NCBI RefSeq assembly: GCF_029024625.1
Contig: NZ_CP118953.1
Location: 1,736,001-1,800,000 of the forward strand
Direction: 5' to 3'
DNA from: Staphylococcus chromogenes
GTDB lineage: Bacteria > Bacillota > Bacilli > Staphylococcales > Staphylococcaceae
DNA length: 64,000 nucleotides
The notes under the pieces are model-generated. The model saw nothing but the letters and a program-made list of their open reading frames with translations. It made no database searches and was not told the DNA's origin. Numbering within the stretch: the first letter of the stretch is position 1; each line of letters starts with the position of its first letter. This document shows, one piece after another, positions 8,610-19,206 of this stretch. Position numbers and translations under genes: made by a program.

Positions 8610-10418
8610 TCAAGCTTTCATTAATTTTTCAAAAGCGTCTAATTTCTCTTCAAATACCTTACATGCATCTTCAATAGGTTGAGGTGTTGTCATATCAACA
8701 CCAGCATTTTTCAATATATCAATTGGATAATTTGAACTTCCCTTTTTCAAAAATTCATTAATATATCTTTCAACCGCCGGCTGCCCTTCCGTTAATATTT
8801 GATGACTTAAACTTTGTGCAGCGCTATATCCCGTAGCATATTGATAAACATAATAATTCATGTAGAAATGCGGAATGCGTGACCATTCTTTACTAATATT
8901 TTCGTCTGTTTCAACTGTATCTCCAAAATATTGGCGGTTGAGCTTAGCATATTCTTCATTCATACGAGTTGCAGTTAATGGCTCTCCCGCTTCTTCAATT
9001 TGATGGATTTTATGTTCGAATTCTGCAAACATTGTTTGACGGAACAATGTGGCACGAAAGCGTTCCAACTCTTGATTTAATAAGAGTAAACGTCGTTTAT
9101 CGTCTAAATGTTGATCCATATAGTGACTGAGTAGTGCTTCATTACATGTAGAAGCCACTTCTGCAACAAAGATGGTATAGTCACTTTGATTGGATGGTTG
9201 ATATTTACGACTAAAATAACTATGCGCAGAATGGCCAAATTCATGCACTAAGGTATATAGATCTGAAACAGTATTAGACCAATTGAGTAAAATAAAAGGA
9301 TTCGTTTTATGCGCTCCTGAAGAGTAACCACCAGAACGTTTACCTTTGTTTTCGTAAACATCGACCCAACGATTTGCTAAACCTTCTTTAACCACGTTAA
9401 GATACTCCTCACCCATCGGTGCGAGTCCTTTTAACATCCACTCTACTGCTTCATCATAAGGCATCTCAAATTTAATATCTTTGACCATGGGCGTATACAT
9501 ATCATACATTTTAAGATCATCTAATCCGAGCAATGTTTGACGGAGTTTAGTATAACGATGCAGTAAAGGTAAGTATTTGTGCACTGTTTTCACAAGGTTA
9601 TCGTAAACTTCTTCCGGAATGTGATTACGACTTAAAGCTTGTTCACGTGCTGTTTTGTAGTGATGGGCACGCGCATTGAAAACATGCTTTTTCACTTCTC
9701 CAGCAAGTGTCGCCCCTAAAGTATTGTTATAAGCCCCATAAGCTTTATAAACATTGTTGTATGCCGATTTTCTTAATTCTCGGTCGTCTGACTCTAAATA
9801 TTTGATAAATGTGCCTTGCGTGAGCGGGTGTTGACGTCCCTCTTTATCTATCACATCTTCAAATGTTAAATCTGCATTATCAAACATACTAAACACATTA
9901 CTTGCTGTAGAGAGCGCATCTTGTGCTTCCGTCAAAAGTTTTTCTTTCTCCGCATCTAAGACATGTGGGCGTTGTTCATTAATTAATTGAATATCAAATG
10001 CATAACGCTTTAAACCTTCATGAGATGAAACAAAAGATTGTAAACGCCCTTCATCAATTTGTAATAACTCCGGAACTAAAAAGCTCCATGCTGAGCTCAA
10101 TTTAATCGCCAATTGATGCGCCCGTGCTTCAAAGCCCGTATACTTATCGTTTGCTGTATCTTGATCTTGTTTCAAATGCGCATAAACATAAACTTCCTCA
10201 AGTTTAGTTTCGATTTCATCTTCTAAACTTAACGCTTTGTACAAAGTTTCTGCATCGTCACCTAAATGCCCTTTAAAAGCTTCTTCTTGGCCGAGATAAC
10301 TTTCTACTTTTTTGAAAGCCTCTTCCCAAGCAGCATCATTTTCAAAAATTGTCGTTAAGTCCCAAGTATATTCAGGATATTGTTGTTCTTGTTCTGCTCT
10401 CGTTAGTTGTTGTGCCAT
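8610..10418 (-). CDS. pepF: Oligoendopeptidase F (M3B metallopeptidase)
   Basis: This 602-residue cytoplasmic zinc peptidase cleaves short peptides (typically 7-17 residues) and helps use peptides brought in by Opp. The zinc site HEFGH is at residues 392-396 with the downstream glutamate in the VAEVASTCNEALL helix. The reading frame is open 21 codons further upstream, but GAGGAGG lies eight bases before ATG 10418 (MAQQLTRAEQ) and this start gives the S. aureus length. It is followed by rsaE on the same strand. About 100 bases separate its stop from the rsaE start and I see no clear terminator there. coiA lies 70 bases upstream. Confidence 0.95.
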   Translation of the reverse strand: MAQQLTRAEQEQQYPEYTWDLTTIFENDAAWEEAFKKVESYLGQEEAFKGHLGDDAETLYKALSLEDEIETKLEEVYVYAHLKQDQDTANDKYTGFEARAHQLAIKLSSAWSFLVPELLQIDEGRLQSFVSSHEGLKRYAFDIQLINEQRPHVLDAEKEKLLTEAQDALSTASNVFSMFDNADLTFEDVIDKEGRQHPLTQGTFIKYLESDDRELRKSAYNNVYKAYGAYNNTLGATLAGEVKKHVFNARAHHYKTAREQALSRNHIPEEVYDNLVKTVHKYLPLLHRYTKLRQTLLGLDDLKMYDMYTPMVKDIKFEMPYDEAVEWMLKGLAPMGEEYLNVVKEGLANRWVDVYENKGKRSGGYSSGAHKTNPFILLNWSNTVSDLYTLVHEFGHSAHSYFSRKYQPSNQSDYTIFVAEVASTCNEALLSHYMDQHLDDKRRLLLLNQELERFRATLFRQTMFAEFEHKIHQIEEAGEPLTATRMNEEYAKLNRQYFGDTVETDENISKEWSRIPHFYMNYYVYQYATGYSAAQSLSHQILTEGQPAVERYINEFLKKGSSNYPIDILKNAGVDMTTPQPIEDACKVFEEKLDAFEKLMKA

Positions 10419-10488
10419 TTCATATTCCTCCTCTAAAGATGATATTATAGCTATTTTCTCATTTTTAAATTCAGAATGCACTTTTTAA

Positions 10489-11460
10489 CTATGTCACACG
10501 TAATAATTTCATGTAAGCATGAACCATCGTCTGCATCATACGTTGATAATCCACATTTTGATGCGCAAAATATCTAGGTTGGAGCATTTTGCGAACGGCT
10601 TGATGAGGAATGGAACCTCCTTTAAGAGATTTCAAAACAGTCAGCTGCCAATAGACAGGATGTGTGAGAAAGTAGAGTTGTTCTGGAAATATAAAACCCG
10701 TCAGTTTACAAACTTGTTCATCAGATAATTGTAATTGATACATCAGAGATAAATGGGGTTCTAAAACGCTATTTTTACGTCGACAATATGCAATATATCT
10801 TTCAATAAAATATTGCGAAAGTTTTCTTATAGGAGGTATTGATTTTGAAGGGTCACTCATATCCTCTAGCCACTGTTCAAAAGGAATTGGGATTATTTCA
10901 CCTTGAAATGTTTTCGAGGCAATCGGGGTTAACTGTGTGATTTTATGGGGGATAAAAGTTTTTGCATCAATACAATATAAGGTACGTGTTTGATGAATGA
11001 TACTCGTTTGATGACGTTGAGTGAAATAGTAACTTCCTTTATTCTTTTTGGGAACCTCCGTTACCCAAACGACGTTGTATCCTAAACTTTGTAACCCTGC
11101 TGTTCTCACTTGCATGGTCTCTACATCTATAGGGCTTAGTTGAATTTCAATTGCCCATTGATTGTTTATTGTAATGTCAGGAATTTGGCAAATAGTGGAT
11201 AAGTAAGGTTCTAAACAAACATGTTCATAATGCTGTGCCAACTTCTCAAAAAGTCCTTGTTTCATTTTTAAATGTTGTTCTGTTTCTCCACCTTTATGTT
11301 TTAAATGGATTTGACCGGAGGGATGTGCAAAATGCGGCGTCACTTTTATACCTTGACGTAATATGAGTCGTTCTTTACAAATCGGGCAATAGTAGCACTC
11401 TAGCCGAGAGGCTTGTCTTGCTGAAACTTGTTCATTATTCTCGTTCATCGCTGTTAACAT
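10489..11460 (-). CDS. coiA: Competence protein CoiA-like nuclease
   Basis: The 323-residue protein has an N-terminal zinc-binding motif (C22, C25, C28 with H43 and H46 in HFAH) and a nuclease-like domain with PDI...WAIEIQLS at about residues 98-113, the PD-(D/E)xK-type core. CoiA acts in the cytoplasm on incoming DNA during natural transformation, promoting recombination; staphylococci carry it in a SigH-dependent or cryptic competence gene set. The start at 11460 (MLTAMNENN) follows GAGGTGA with correct spacing; an upstream in-frame ATG has no SD. pepF follows after 70 bases. I found no ComK- or SigH-type site that I could defend. Confidence 0.85.
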   Translation of the reverse strand: MLTAMNENNEQVSARQASRLECYYCPICKERLILRQGIKVTPHFAHPSGQIHLKHKGGETEQHLKMKQGLFEKLAQHYEHVCLEPYLSTICQIPDITINNQWAIEIQLSPIDVETMQVRTAGLQSLGYNVVWVTEVPKKNKGSYYFTQRHQTSIIHQTRTLYCIDAKTFIPHKITQLTPIASKTFQGEIIPIPFEQWLEDMSDPSKSIPPIRKLSQYFIERYIAYCRRKNSVLEPHLSLMYQLQLSDEQVCKLTGFIFPEQLYFLTHPVYWQLTVLKSLKGGSIPHQAVRKMLQPRYFAHQNVDYQRMMQTMVHAYMKLLRVT

Positions 11461-11565
11461 CAACTTCACCTCATAAAGATACACGCCTCATCCTCTTAAA
11501 TTACTTTTTATTGCTTAACTTAATTTCAAAATACTTATCAATATACAAGAAATTATGCGCCGCCA

Positions 11566-11604
11566 CAAAAAGGAGTTAAGCGATCCATAATTACCTAACT
11601 CCTT
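11566..11604 (-). terminator. Second hairpin between mecA and coiA
   Basis: AAGGAGTTA (11570-11578) and TAACTCCTT (11596-11604) form a 9-bp stem followed on the minus strand by five T. It lies beyond the mecA terminator and upstream of coiA, so it is either a back-up terminator or part of a leader. Confidence 0.5.
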
Positions 11605-11633
11605 AATTTAACCCATCCGTATAGCCAAGGCAC

Positions 11634-11664
11634 AAAAAAGCACGACCATCCTCAGAATGGTCGT
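11634..11664 (-). terminator. Terminator of mecA
   Basis: Perfect 8-bp stem ACGACCAT/ATGGTCGT (11642-11649, 11657-11664) followed on the minus strand by GC and six T. Confidence 0.85.
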
Positions 11665-11681
11665 ACACCTTTTAGACTGTA

Positions 11682-12395
11682 TTACTTATTTGGAAAATAA
11701 CGTTTCACTTGTTCAGTAACATTGTGACTCATTACAATTTTAGCATAATCGTTTAAAAATACTTCAGTTTTATCTGTAGGTGATGCATATTCAAGCGCTT
11801 GTCCATAAAAATCATGAATGGCTTCTTCTGTCACCTCTTGGTCAAAATGAACCATGTAATAGTAAGTGTCATTAAACATATACAATAAATCTTCGTATTG
11901 TGTTAATTTTTGATTATTTTGATGTGCGTAAGCAATTAAAGTTTCTAAATCATCAAATTTAAAGATGAGTGTATTAGATTGAAGTGATGTCATTTGAGAT
12001 GAACGACGTGTCGCTTGAGTAGTCTCTCTTTCATCTAAATCGTCTTCTTGTGTTTCGCTTGAATGAGCTTTCAACGATTGAGAAAGTAAATCGTTTAATT
12101 GGCTATCAAACTCATCTAAGGCACTATCTTCTTCAGACATTTGCATCAATTCGTCATTTTTAGACTTAGAAATCGTCACTTCTACCCCTTTTTCAAAAGC
12201 GTGTACTTGAATCCATAAAGGGCCTTCAACAACAAAATCTTCTTCTTGGTTAATTTCTTCCATCATTGACCAGAAAAACTCTTCTCCACGTTTACGGTTC
12301 GTCCATAAGTCCTCACGTCTAAATCCACGTGCTTCTATATCTTTATAAGTGATAAACAACTTTACAGTCATGTCGTCAATGCGTTCTATTCTCAT
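11682..12395 (-). CDS. mecA: Adaptor protein MecA
   Basis: The 237-residue protein is the ClpC adaptor MecA, not the methicillin-resistance PBP2a of the same name. The N-terminal substrate-binding domain starts MRIERIDDMTVKLFITYKDI, a charged low-complexity linker spans about residues 85-135, and the C-terminal ClpC-binding domain (TLIFKFDDLETLIAYA to the end) follows. It delivers substrates to ClpCP and stimulates ClpC oligomerisation. SD AAGGAGTGAG precedes the start. It lies between spxA and coiA and ends in a strong terminator, so it is probably transcribed alone or with spxA read-through. Confidence 0.95.
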   Translation of the reverse strand: MRIERIDDMTVKLFITYKDIEARGFRREDLWTNRKRGEEFFWSMMEEINQEEDFVVEGPLWIQVHAFEKGVEVTISKSKNDELMQMSEEDSALDEFDSQLNDLLSQSLKAHSSETQEDDLDERETTQATRRSSQMTSLQSNTLIFKFDDLETLIAYAHQNNQKLTQYEDLLYMFNDTYYYMVHFDQEVTEEAIHDFYGQALEYASPTDKTEVFLNDYAKIVMSHNVTEQVKRYFPNK

Positions 12396-12550
12396 ATCAT
12401 CTCACTCCTTACAGTCGATGAATAGTAATCCTATTGTAGTAGACAAATTAGAAAAATACAATCCATTTGTTTGAATACTACAATCATTTGAAAAACGCTT
12501 TAAATTCAGTATATCATACTTAAAAAAAGAGCTTAAATAGTTCGTATATA

Positions 12551-12586
12551 TAAAAAAAGACGAGCAACGCAAACCGACGTTACTCG
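12551..12586 (-). terminator. Terminator of spxA
   Basis: Minus strand: 9-bp stem CGAGTAACG/CGTTGCTCG (arms 12578-12586 and 12561-12569, one G-U) followed by TC and seven T. Confidence 0.85.
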
Positions 12587-12620
12587 AAAACATTATCTAA
12601 ATAGATTTATAAAGTTTAAA

Positions 12621-13016
12621 TTAATCAACCATACGTTGCGCTTCTTGCAATTGGAACGTACGGACTTTACGTGGTAAGAAACGACGAATTTCATCTTCGT
12701 TGTATCCTACTTGTAAACGTTTATCATCTAAAATAATCGGACGGCGTAAAATGCCAGGGTTATCTTGGATGATGCCATATAAATCTTGTAAAGGTAAAGA
12801 ATCGATATCTACGTTTAATTTTTGGTATGTTTTAGAACGTGTAGAGATAATTTCATCAGTACCGTCTTCTGTCATTTTTAAAATTTGTTTTATTTCATCT
12901 AAAGTTAAATGTTCAGAAAAAATATTTCGCTCCGTATACGGAATGTCATGTTCTTGTAACCATGCTTTCGCTTTACGGCAAGATGTGCAACTTGGTGAAG
13001 TAAATAATGTTACCAT
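12621..13016 (-). CDS. spxA: Global transcriptional regulator Spx
   Basis: This 131-residue ArsC-fold protein binds the RNA polymerase alpha C-terminal domain and redirects transcription under thiol stress. The redox switch is CTSC (C10 and C13) in [10 protein letters not shown], and RRPIILDD is the conserved RPI turn. The frame is open 11 codons upstream, but AGGAGAGTGAG directly precedes the ATG at 13016 and this start gives the canonical 131 residues. In staphylococci Spx is degraded by ClpXP with YjbH, encoded 4 kb away. A TATAAT on the minus strand at 13134-13139 is a possible -10, but its -35 is poor. Confidence 0.97.
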   Translation of the reverse strand: MVTLFTSPSCTSCRKAKAWLQEHDIPYTERNIFSEHLTLDEIKQILKMTEDGTDEIISTRSKTYQKLNVDIDSLPLQDLYGIIQDNPGILRRPIILDDKRLQVGYNEDEIRRFLPRKVRTFQLQEAQRMVD

Positions 13017-14313
<1,297 letters not shown>

Positions 14314-14322
14314 TATCAAAAT

Positions 14323-14362
14323 AGCCATCAAAATTTATGCTTAGATAAATTTTGATGGCTTT
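14323..14362. terminator. Palindromic terminator, copy A (trpS / opp3A)
   Basis: Perfect 15-bp stem AGCCATCAAAATTTA (14323-14337) with TAAATTTTGATGGCT (14346-14360) and an 8-nt loop, with T-rich sequence on the plus side. It lies between convergent trpS and opp3A. Nearly identical stems occur at 38240-38277 and 51791-51828. Confidence 0.85.
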
Positions 14363-14427
14363 CTATTTTAACTAGGTACTATCTCCCATCTGAATCCTTA
14401 TTATTCAAAAGGAAGTCATTTGAGGTA

Positions 14428-16101
14428 TTATTCTTTTTTCTTTTTACCTGTCTCACGATCGATAGATTTATCAATATAAGTGTACTTTAATGATGTATCT
14501 CCACCGATATTATGATATTGTAGGTTTTTCACTTGTGGATTCGTTAAATGTGCTTCCCCTTTTTGATAAACTGGCGCAATCGGTGCTTCATTAAGCAATA
14601 ACTCTTCTGCATCTACAAGCGTTTGATTTCGTTCTTCAGGTTTTTGCAATAATTCGCCATTCGCTTTTTCAAGCATTTTATCATATTCTTTATTACTCCA
14701 ACCTGTATTATTAGACGAATTACCTGTTGTCATAATATTAAGAAACGTCATTGGGTCCGGGTAATCTGGTCCCCAACCTGAAAGTGAAATTTGATAATTT
14801 CCACTTTGTTCACGTGCAAGACGTTGCTTAAACGGTAATTGTTGGATTTTAACAGTAACCCCTGGTAACGTGGTTTCAACTTGAGATTTAATAAACTCTG
14901 CTGAAATTTTAGACGCTGGAGTATCTTCTGTGTTCAACGTGAAAGTGAATTTATCTTTACCTAGTTCTTTTTTAGCTTTATTGTAATTCTCTTTAGCCTG
15001 TTTAGGGTCGTATTTCAATGGGGATTTAATTTGATCTGTAAAATCTTTGCCATTAGGTGCATCTGCAGTTCCTTTAGCAGTGAATCCATCCACTTCTTTA
15101 GAACCGTTATTCAATACAGAATCTACATAATCTTTTTTATTGATGGCTTGCGAAAAAGCAAGTCTCATATTTTTGTTTTTAAACTCTGGGACTTCATCTT
15201 GATTCAATTTCAAGTAGAATGTTGAGGCAAGAAGACGTTTTTTCAATGCAGGATCCCCTTTATATTTATCCACTTGTTCTGCAGAAATTGTCGTATCATC
15301 TACTGAACCTGTATCATAAAGTGACGCTCCAGCTTGACCATCTTTTAGAACTTTATAATTGACTTTGTCTAGTTTCACCACGTCTTTATCCCAATATTTA
15401 TCATTTTTCACTAAAATAATTTTATCTTCAACGGCCCAATCTTTCACTTTGAATGGCCCATTATAAACACTTTTTTCCTCAGATGTTCCGAAGCGTTCCC
15501 CGTATTTTTTAACAACTTTTTCATTTTGTGGTAAATATGTAGCAAATGCGAGCATTTCTTTAAAATAAGGAATCGGTTTAGTGAGTTCAAAACGGAGAGT
15601 ATGGTCGTCAATCGCTTTTACCCCTAGTTCATCCACATCTTTTTTCCCCATATTAATCGCTTCTGCATTTTTTAAATCATACATAATGTACGCATATTCT
15701 GAAGCCGTATTAGGGTCAACTACACGTTTCCATCCATATTCAAAATCATGGGCAGTGACTGGATCTCCATTTGACCATTTGGCATCTTTACGTAAGTGAA
15801 CCGTCCAAGTTTTACCTCCGTTCGTAATTTCAGGGTCTCCTTGTGCAACGCCCGGTTCAGCTTTATCATTTTTTCCTGCTGTGTATAAACCTTCATAAAC
15901 TTGGCTAAATTTATCAAAACTTACATTATCCGTTACTTTAGCAGGGTCTAATGACGCCATATCTTGAGGAATCACTTTTCGAAATACTTGCCCTTTTTCA
16001 TCATAAATCCCTTCAGCATTACCGCATGCAGATAATACAATAACTGAACTCATGATTGCCCCGAGTAGTTTGACTTTATGTTTTGCGATTTTCAATTGCA
16101 T
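14428..16101 (-). CDS. opp3A: Oligopeptide ABC transporter substrate-binding lipoprotein Opp3A
   Basis: This 557-residue SBP_bac_5 family lipoprotein has a basic N-terminus, hydrophobic stretch and lipobox LSAC at residues 23-26, so C26 is lipidated and the protein is anchored outside the membrane. The fold starts KVIPQDMASLDPAKVTDNVS. Opp3 is the main nutritional oligopeptide importer in S. aureus. It is the last of five genes, oppBCDFA, 17 bases after oppF. The SD region is G-rich (AAGGAAGGGGG) and partly complementary to RsaE. A CodY box at the operon promoter fits release under amino-acid limitation. Confidence 0.94.
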   Translation of the reverse strand: MQLKIAKHKVKLLGAIMSSVIVLSACGNAEGIYDEKGQVFRKVIPQDMASLDPAKVTDNVSFDKFSQVYEGLYTAGKNDKAEPGVAQGDPEITNGGKTWTVHLRKDAKWSNGDPVTAHDFEYGWKRVVDPNTASEYAYIMYDLKNAEAINMGKKDVDELGVKAIDDHTLRFELTKPIPYFKEMLAFATYLPQNEKVVKKYGERFGTSEEKSVYNGPFKVKDWAVEDKIILVKNDKYWDKDVVKLDKVNYKVLKDGQAGASLYDTGSVDDTTISAEQVDKYKGDPALKKRLLASTFYLKLNQDEVPEFKNKNMRLAFSQAINKKDYVDSVLNNGSKEVDGFTAKGTADAPNGKDFTDQIKSPLKYDPKQAKENYNKAKKELGKDKFTFTLNTEDTPASKISAEFIKSQVETTLPGVTVKIQQLPFKQRLAREQSGNYQISLSGWGPDYPDPMTFLNIMTTGNSSNNTGWSNKEYDKMLEKANGELLQKPEERNQTLVDAEELLLNEAPIAPVYQKGEAHLTNPQVKNLQYHNIGGDTSLKYTYIDKSIDRETGKKKKE

Positions 16102-16118
16102 TTCCCCCTTCCTTTGTT

Positions 16119-17057
16119 TTATACATGTAAACCGTTATTTTGAGTGAATTCTTGAAACTCTTCTTCTGTCGCAAGGACGTAATGATTGGGTGTGAAGGCC
16201 TTTAATTCACGTGGCGCATCTGGATTCTTTTCTCCTTCATACGCAAAACGTTTTCGTGTACGTTCGCTATCTGGATCTGGTTGAGGAACAGCCGACAATA
16301 ACGATTTTGTATAAGGATGTAATGGGTGATTATAAATTTCGTCTGCGGGCCCTAATTCGACAATTTTCCCTAAATGCATAACTGCAATTCGATCTGAAAT
16401 ATATTTCACCATCGATAAATCATGCGCAATAAATAAAAACGTAATATTGCGTTCTTGTTGAAGTTTTCGCATCAAGTTAACGACTTGGGCTTGAATCGAT
16501 ACATCCAGTGCCGAAATCGGCTCATCCGCAATAATAAATTCTGGTTCTACCGCTAAAGCACGAGCAATACCGATACGTTGTCGTTGTCCACCCGAAAACT
16601 CATGGGGATAGCGATTGGCATGACTTTTACGAAGTCCTACTGTTTCTAGTAAGTCATAGACGCGTTTTTTACGGTCTTTTTTATCTTTCGCTAAACCATG
16701 AATATCAATACCTTCAGCCACAATGTCCATGACTTTTAATCTTGGATTTAATGAAGCATACGGATCTTGGAAAATCATTTGGATTTTTTTATTAAACTGA
16801 AGCAAATCTTTACGTTTTTTAATACTTTGAATATTAACCCCTTCGTAAAGCACCTGACCTTCTGTCACATCGTTGAGTTTAATAATGGCCTTACCTGTTG
16901 TTGATTTCCCTGAGCCGGATTCTCCAACAAGGCCAAATGTTTCTCCTCGATAAATATCGAACGAGATGTCATCAATTGCACGGACTTCATTCCGTTTTCC
17001 TTGGTTGAAATACTGTTTTAAATGTTTAACTTCCACTAAAATATCTTTTTCAGCCAT
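16119..17057 (-). CDS. opp3F: Oligopeptide ABC transporter ATP-binding protein Opp3F
   Basis: This 312-residue ATPase has Walker A GESGSGKST, the ABC signature FSGGQRQRIG, Walker B FIIADEPISALD and the C-terminal oligopeptide/dipeptide transporter extension with HPYTKSLLSAVPQPDP. It works as a heterodimer with OppD on the cytoplasmic face of OppBC. Its ATG overlaps the oppD stop (TAATG). The C-terminal extension here lacks the cysteine cluster that some OppF proteins use for an Fe-S cluster. Confidence 0.94.
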   Translation of the reverse strand: MAEKDILVEVKHLKQYFNQGKRNEVRAIDDISFDIYRGETFGLVGESGSGKSTTGKAIIKLNDVTEGQVLYEGVNIQSIKKRKDLLQFNKKIQMIFQDPYASLNPRLKVMDIVAEGIDIHGLAKDKKDRKKRVYDLLETVGLRKSHANRYPHEFSGGQRQRIGIARALAVEPEFIIADEPISALDVSIQAQVVNLMRKLQQERNITFLFIAHDLSMVKYISDRIAVMHLGKIVELGPADEIYNHPLHPYTKSLLSAVPQPDPDSERTRKRFAYEGEKNPDAPRELKAFTPNHYVLATEEEFQEFTQNNGLHV

Positions 17058-18130
17058 TAAAACGACACCCTTTCTACGCGTTCTGGTTTCGCAAAATTGT
17101 TCGGCATTGGACGCTGTTTACGTTTTACCAATTCTGGAGGCTCTACTTTTGGAGCACGCTCATCTAACAACCAAGAACGAACATAGTGGGTCGGTGATAC
17201 TTTAAACCACGGCGGCGCTTCTTTAAAGTCAATCGCCAATGCATACTCGCTACGTGCGGCAAATGCATCCCCTTTTGGCGGATGAACTAAATCTGGTGGC
17301 GATCCCGGAATCGCCCGAAGTTCAGTTGACCCTTCAGTTTCTAAATCTGGCATGGAAGATAATAACCCCCATGTATACGGATGTTTGGGATCATAAAATA
17401 TTTCATCAACATCGCCTGTTTCAATCATTTGTCCACCATACATTACGGCTACTCGGTCTGCTACGTTTGCGACAACTCCCAAATCATGTGTAATGAAAAT
17501 AATAGAAGTATCTATTTTTTGTTGTAATTCTTTCATTAAGTCTAAAATTTGTGCTTGCATCGTAACATCTAACGCTGTAGTAGGCTCGTCTGCAATTAAA
17601 ACTTTAGGTTCACATGCAAGTGCCAGTGCAATGACAATACGTTGACGTTGTCCTCCTGAAAATTGATGTGGATATGCGTTAAAACGCTCTTTCACACGTT
17701 TTAAACCGACAAGTTCTAACAACTCAATTGCGCGTTGTTTCGCTTCTGCTTTACTTAAACCAATATGTTTAATAATCGGTTCCATCACTTGCTTACCTAT
17801 TTTCATTGTTGGATTAAGTGATGTCATCGGATCTTGGAAAATCATCGAAATCTCTTTTCCTCGTAATTTCATCAATTCTTTTTCCGATTTTTTTGTTAAG
17901 TCTTCGCCATTAAAAATGATGCTACCTTGTTTAATACGACCCGACTTCCCTTGGAAAAGCTTCGTAATCGCTTTTGTTGTGACAGATTTTCCTGAACCGG
18001 ATTCTCCCACAATAGCTAACGTTTCCCCTTTGTTTAAATAAAAATCTACACCTCGAACAGCTTGCACTTCTCCGACCTCAATATCAAAGGAGACATGCAA
18101 GTCATTGACTTCAATCACGCGTTCTGACAT
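17057..18130 (-). CDS. opp3D: Oligopeptide ABC transporter ATP-binding protein Opp3D
   Basis: The 357-residue ATPase partner of OppF has Walker A GESGSGKSV near residues 38-46, signature FSGGQRQRI, Walker B VLIADEPTTALD, and the oligo_HPY extension (HPYTWGLLSSMPD...). AAAGGAGG stands eight bases before the ATG. The gap from oppC is 14 bases, and the stop is shared with the oppF start. Confidence 0.94.
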   Translation of the reverse strand: MSERVIEVNDLHVSFDIEVGEVQAVRGVDFYLNKGETLAIVGESGSGKSVTTKAITKLFQGKSGRIKQGSIIFNGEDLTKKSEKELMKLRGKEISMIFQDPMTSLNPTMKIGKQVMEPIIKHIGLSKAEAKQRAIELLELVGLKRVKERFNAYPHQFSGGQRQRIVIALALACEPKVLIADEPTTALDVTMQAQILDLMKELQQKIDTSIIFITHDLGVVANVADRVAVMYGGQMIETGDVDEIFYDPKHPYTWGLLSSMPDLETEGSTELRAIPGSPPDLVHPPKGDAFAARSEYALAIDFKEAPPWFKVSPTHYVRSWLLDERAPKVEPPELVKRKQRPMPNNFAKPERVERVSF

Positions 18131-18144
18131 GTGCCATACCTCCT

Positions 18145-19206
18145 TTATTTTCTCATTTTAGGGTCAAATGCATCTCTTAGACCATCACTGAATAGGTAGA
18201 AGAATAAAATTAATAAACTTAAAATGAAAGCCGGAATAAATAGTTGGTGCGGATGAATCAATAACATTGCGCGACCTTCATTGACAAGTGAACCTAATGA
18301 TGTTTGTGGTGCTGGAACACCAATACCGATAAAGCTTAAAAATGCTTCGAAGAAAATCGCATTAGGTACTGTGAACATAGAAGTTACAATAATAGCTCCT
18401 AATGTATTTGGTAAAATATGTTTAAAAATTAACTTTAAATTCGACGTCCCTAATGTGCGTGAAGCTAAAACAAATTCTTGATTTTTCAATTTTAAGAATT
18501 CTCCACGTACAACACGACTCATTCCAATCCAACCTGTAATGGCCATCGCTAAAATAATTGTCCAAATGGAAGGTTCAAATATTAAGACGAATAAAATAAC
18601 AACGATGAGTGTTGGAATGGATGAGATGATTTCAATGATACGTTGCATAATATCATCAACACGGCCTCCAAAATAACCAGAAATCGCACCGTAAATTACA
18701 CCAATGAAAATATCTAGTAACGCCGCCACTAACCCAATAAATAACGAAACTTGTGCACCTTGCCAAGTTCTTGTCCAAATGTCACGTCCTAGTTGATCTG
18801 TTCCAAACCAAAAGTTTTGTTTGACGTGCGCTTTATCGTAAGCATTACCGTCAATGCCTTCTCCATCAAAAGGTAAAAATGGAATTTGATCTAAAACAGC
18901 AATTTTCGGAGGCAAGTTACGACGTTCGACATCTTGCTCTGCATAATCATGCGAACTTATGAGTGGACCTACAATTGCTAAAATGAGGATAATAATTAAC
19001 CCTATCATCCCTACAACCGCAAGTTTGTTGCGTGTTAATTGTGACCAAGCATCTTGCCAAAACGTACGTCCTTCTCTTTGAAAATCTTGTTCGCTGCTAT
19101 CAGGTGCACCTGTACGCACAAAGTCTTCATGCATAATCCCTGCCGTTTGAGCGACTGTCGCACCTGAATGATCGTCTTTAGGTAAAATACGTTCTTCTTT
19201 CGTCAT
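18145..19206 (-). CDS. opp3C: Oligopeptide ABC transporter permease Opp3C
   Basis: The 353-residue inner-membrane permease has a long soluble N-terminal tail (about residues 1-60), one membrane segment (about 65-90), a periplasm-like loop, then the BPD_transp_1 domain with five more segments. The EAA motif that docks the ATPases is seen as SRTLGTSNLKLIFKHILPN. Its start overlaps the oppB stop (TAATG). It pairs with OppB as the translocation channel. Confidence 0.93.
   Translation of the reverse strand: MTKEERILPKDDHSGATVAQTAGIMHEDFVRTGAPDSSEQDFQREGRTFWQDAWSQLTRNKLAVVGMIGLIIILILAIVGPLISSHDYAEQDVERRNLPPKIAVLDQIPFLPFDGEGIDGNAYDKAHVKQNFWFGTDQLGRDIWTRTWQGAQVSLFIGLVAALLDIFIGVIYGAISGYFGGRVDDIMQRIIEIISSIPTLIVVILFVLIFEPSIWTIILAMAITGWIGMSRVVRGEFLKLKNQEFVLASRTLGTSNLKLIFKHILPNTLGAIIVTSMFTVPNAIFFEAFLSFIGIGVPAPQTSLGSLVNEGRAMLLIHPHQLFIPAFILSLLILFFYLFSDGLRDAFDPKMRK

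Noticed and set aside
11600..11640. Short leader peptide (GTG CCT TGG ...) between mecA and coiA
   Set aside because: It has no SD and no codon bias toward a regulatory amino acid.
11682..12395. mecA as a methicillin-resistance gene
   Set aside because: The product is the ClpC adaptor MecA; no penicillin-binding protein motifs are present.
12402..12593. 63-residue minus-strand frame between spxA and mecA
   Set aside because: It has no SD, low-complexity Phe/Ser/Tyr-rich composition, and runs through the spxA terminator.
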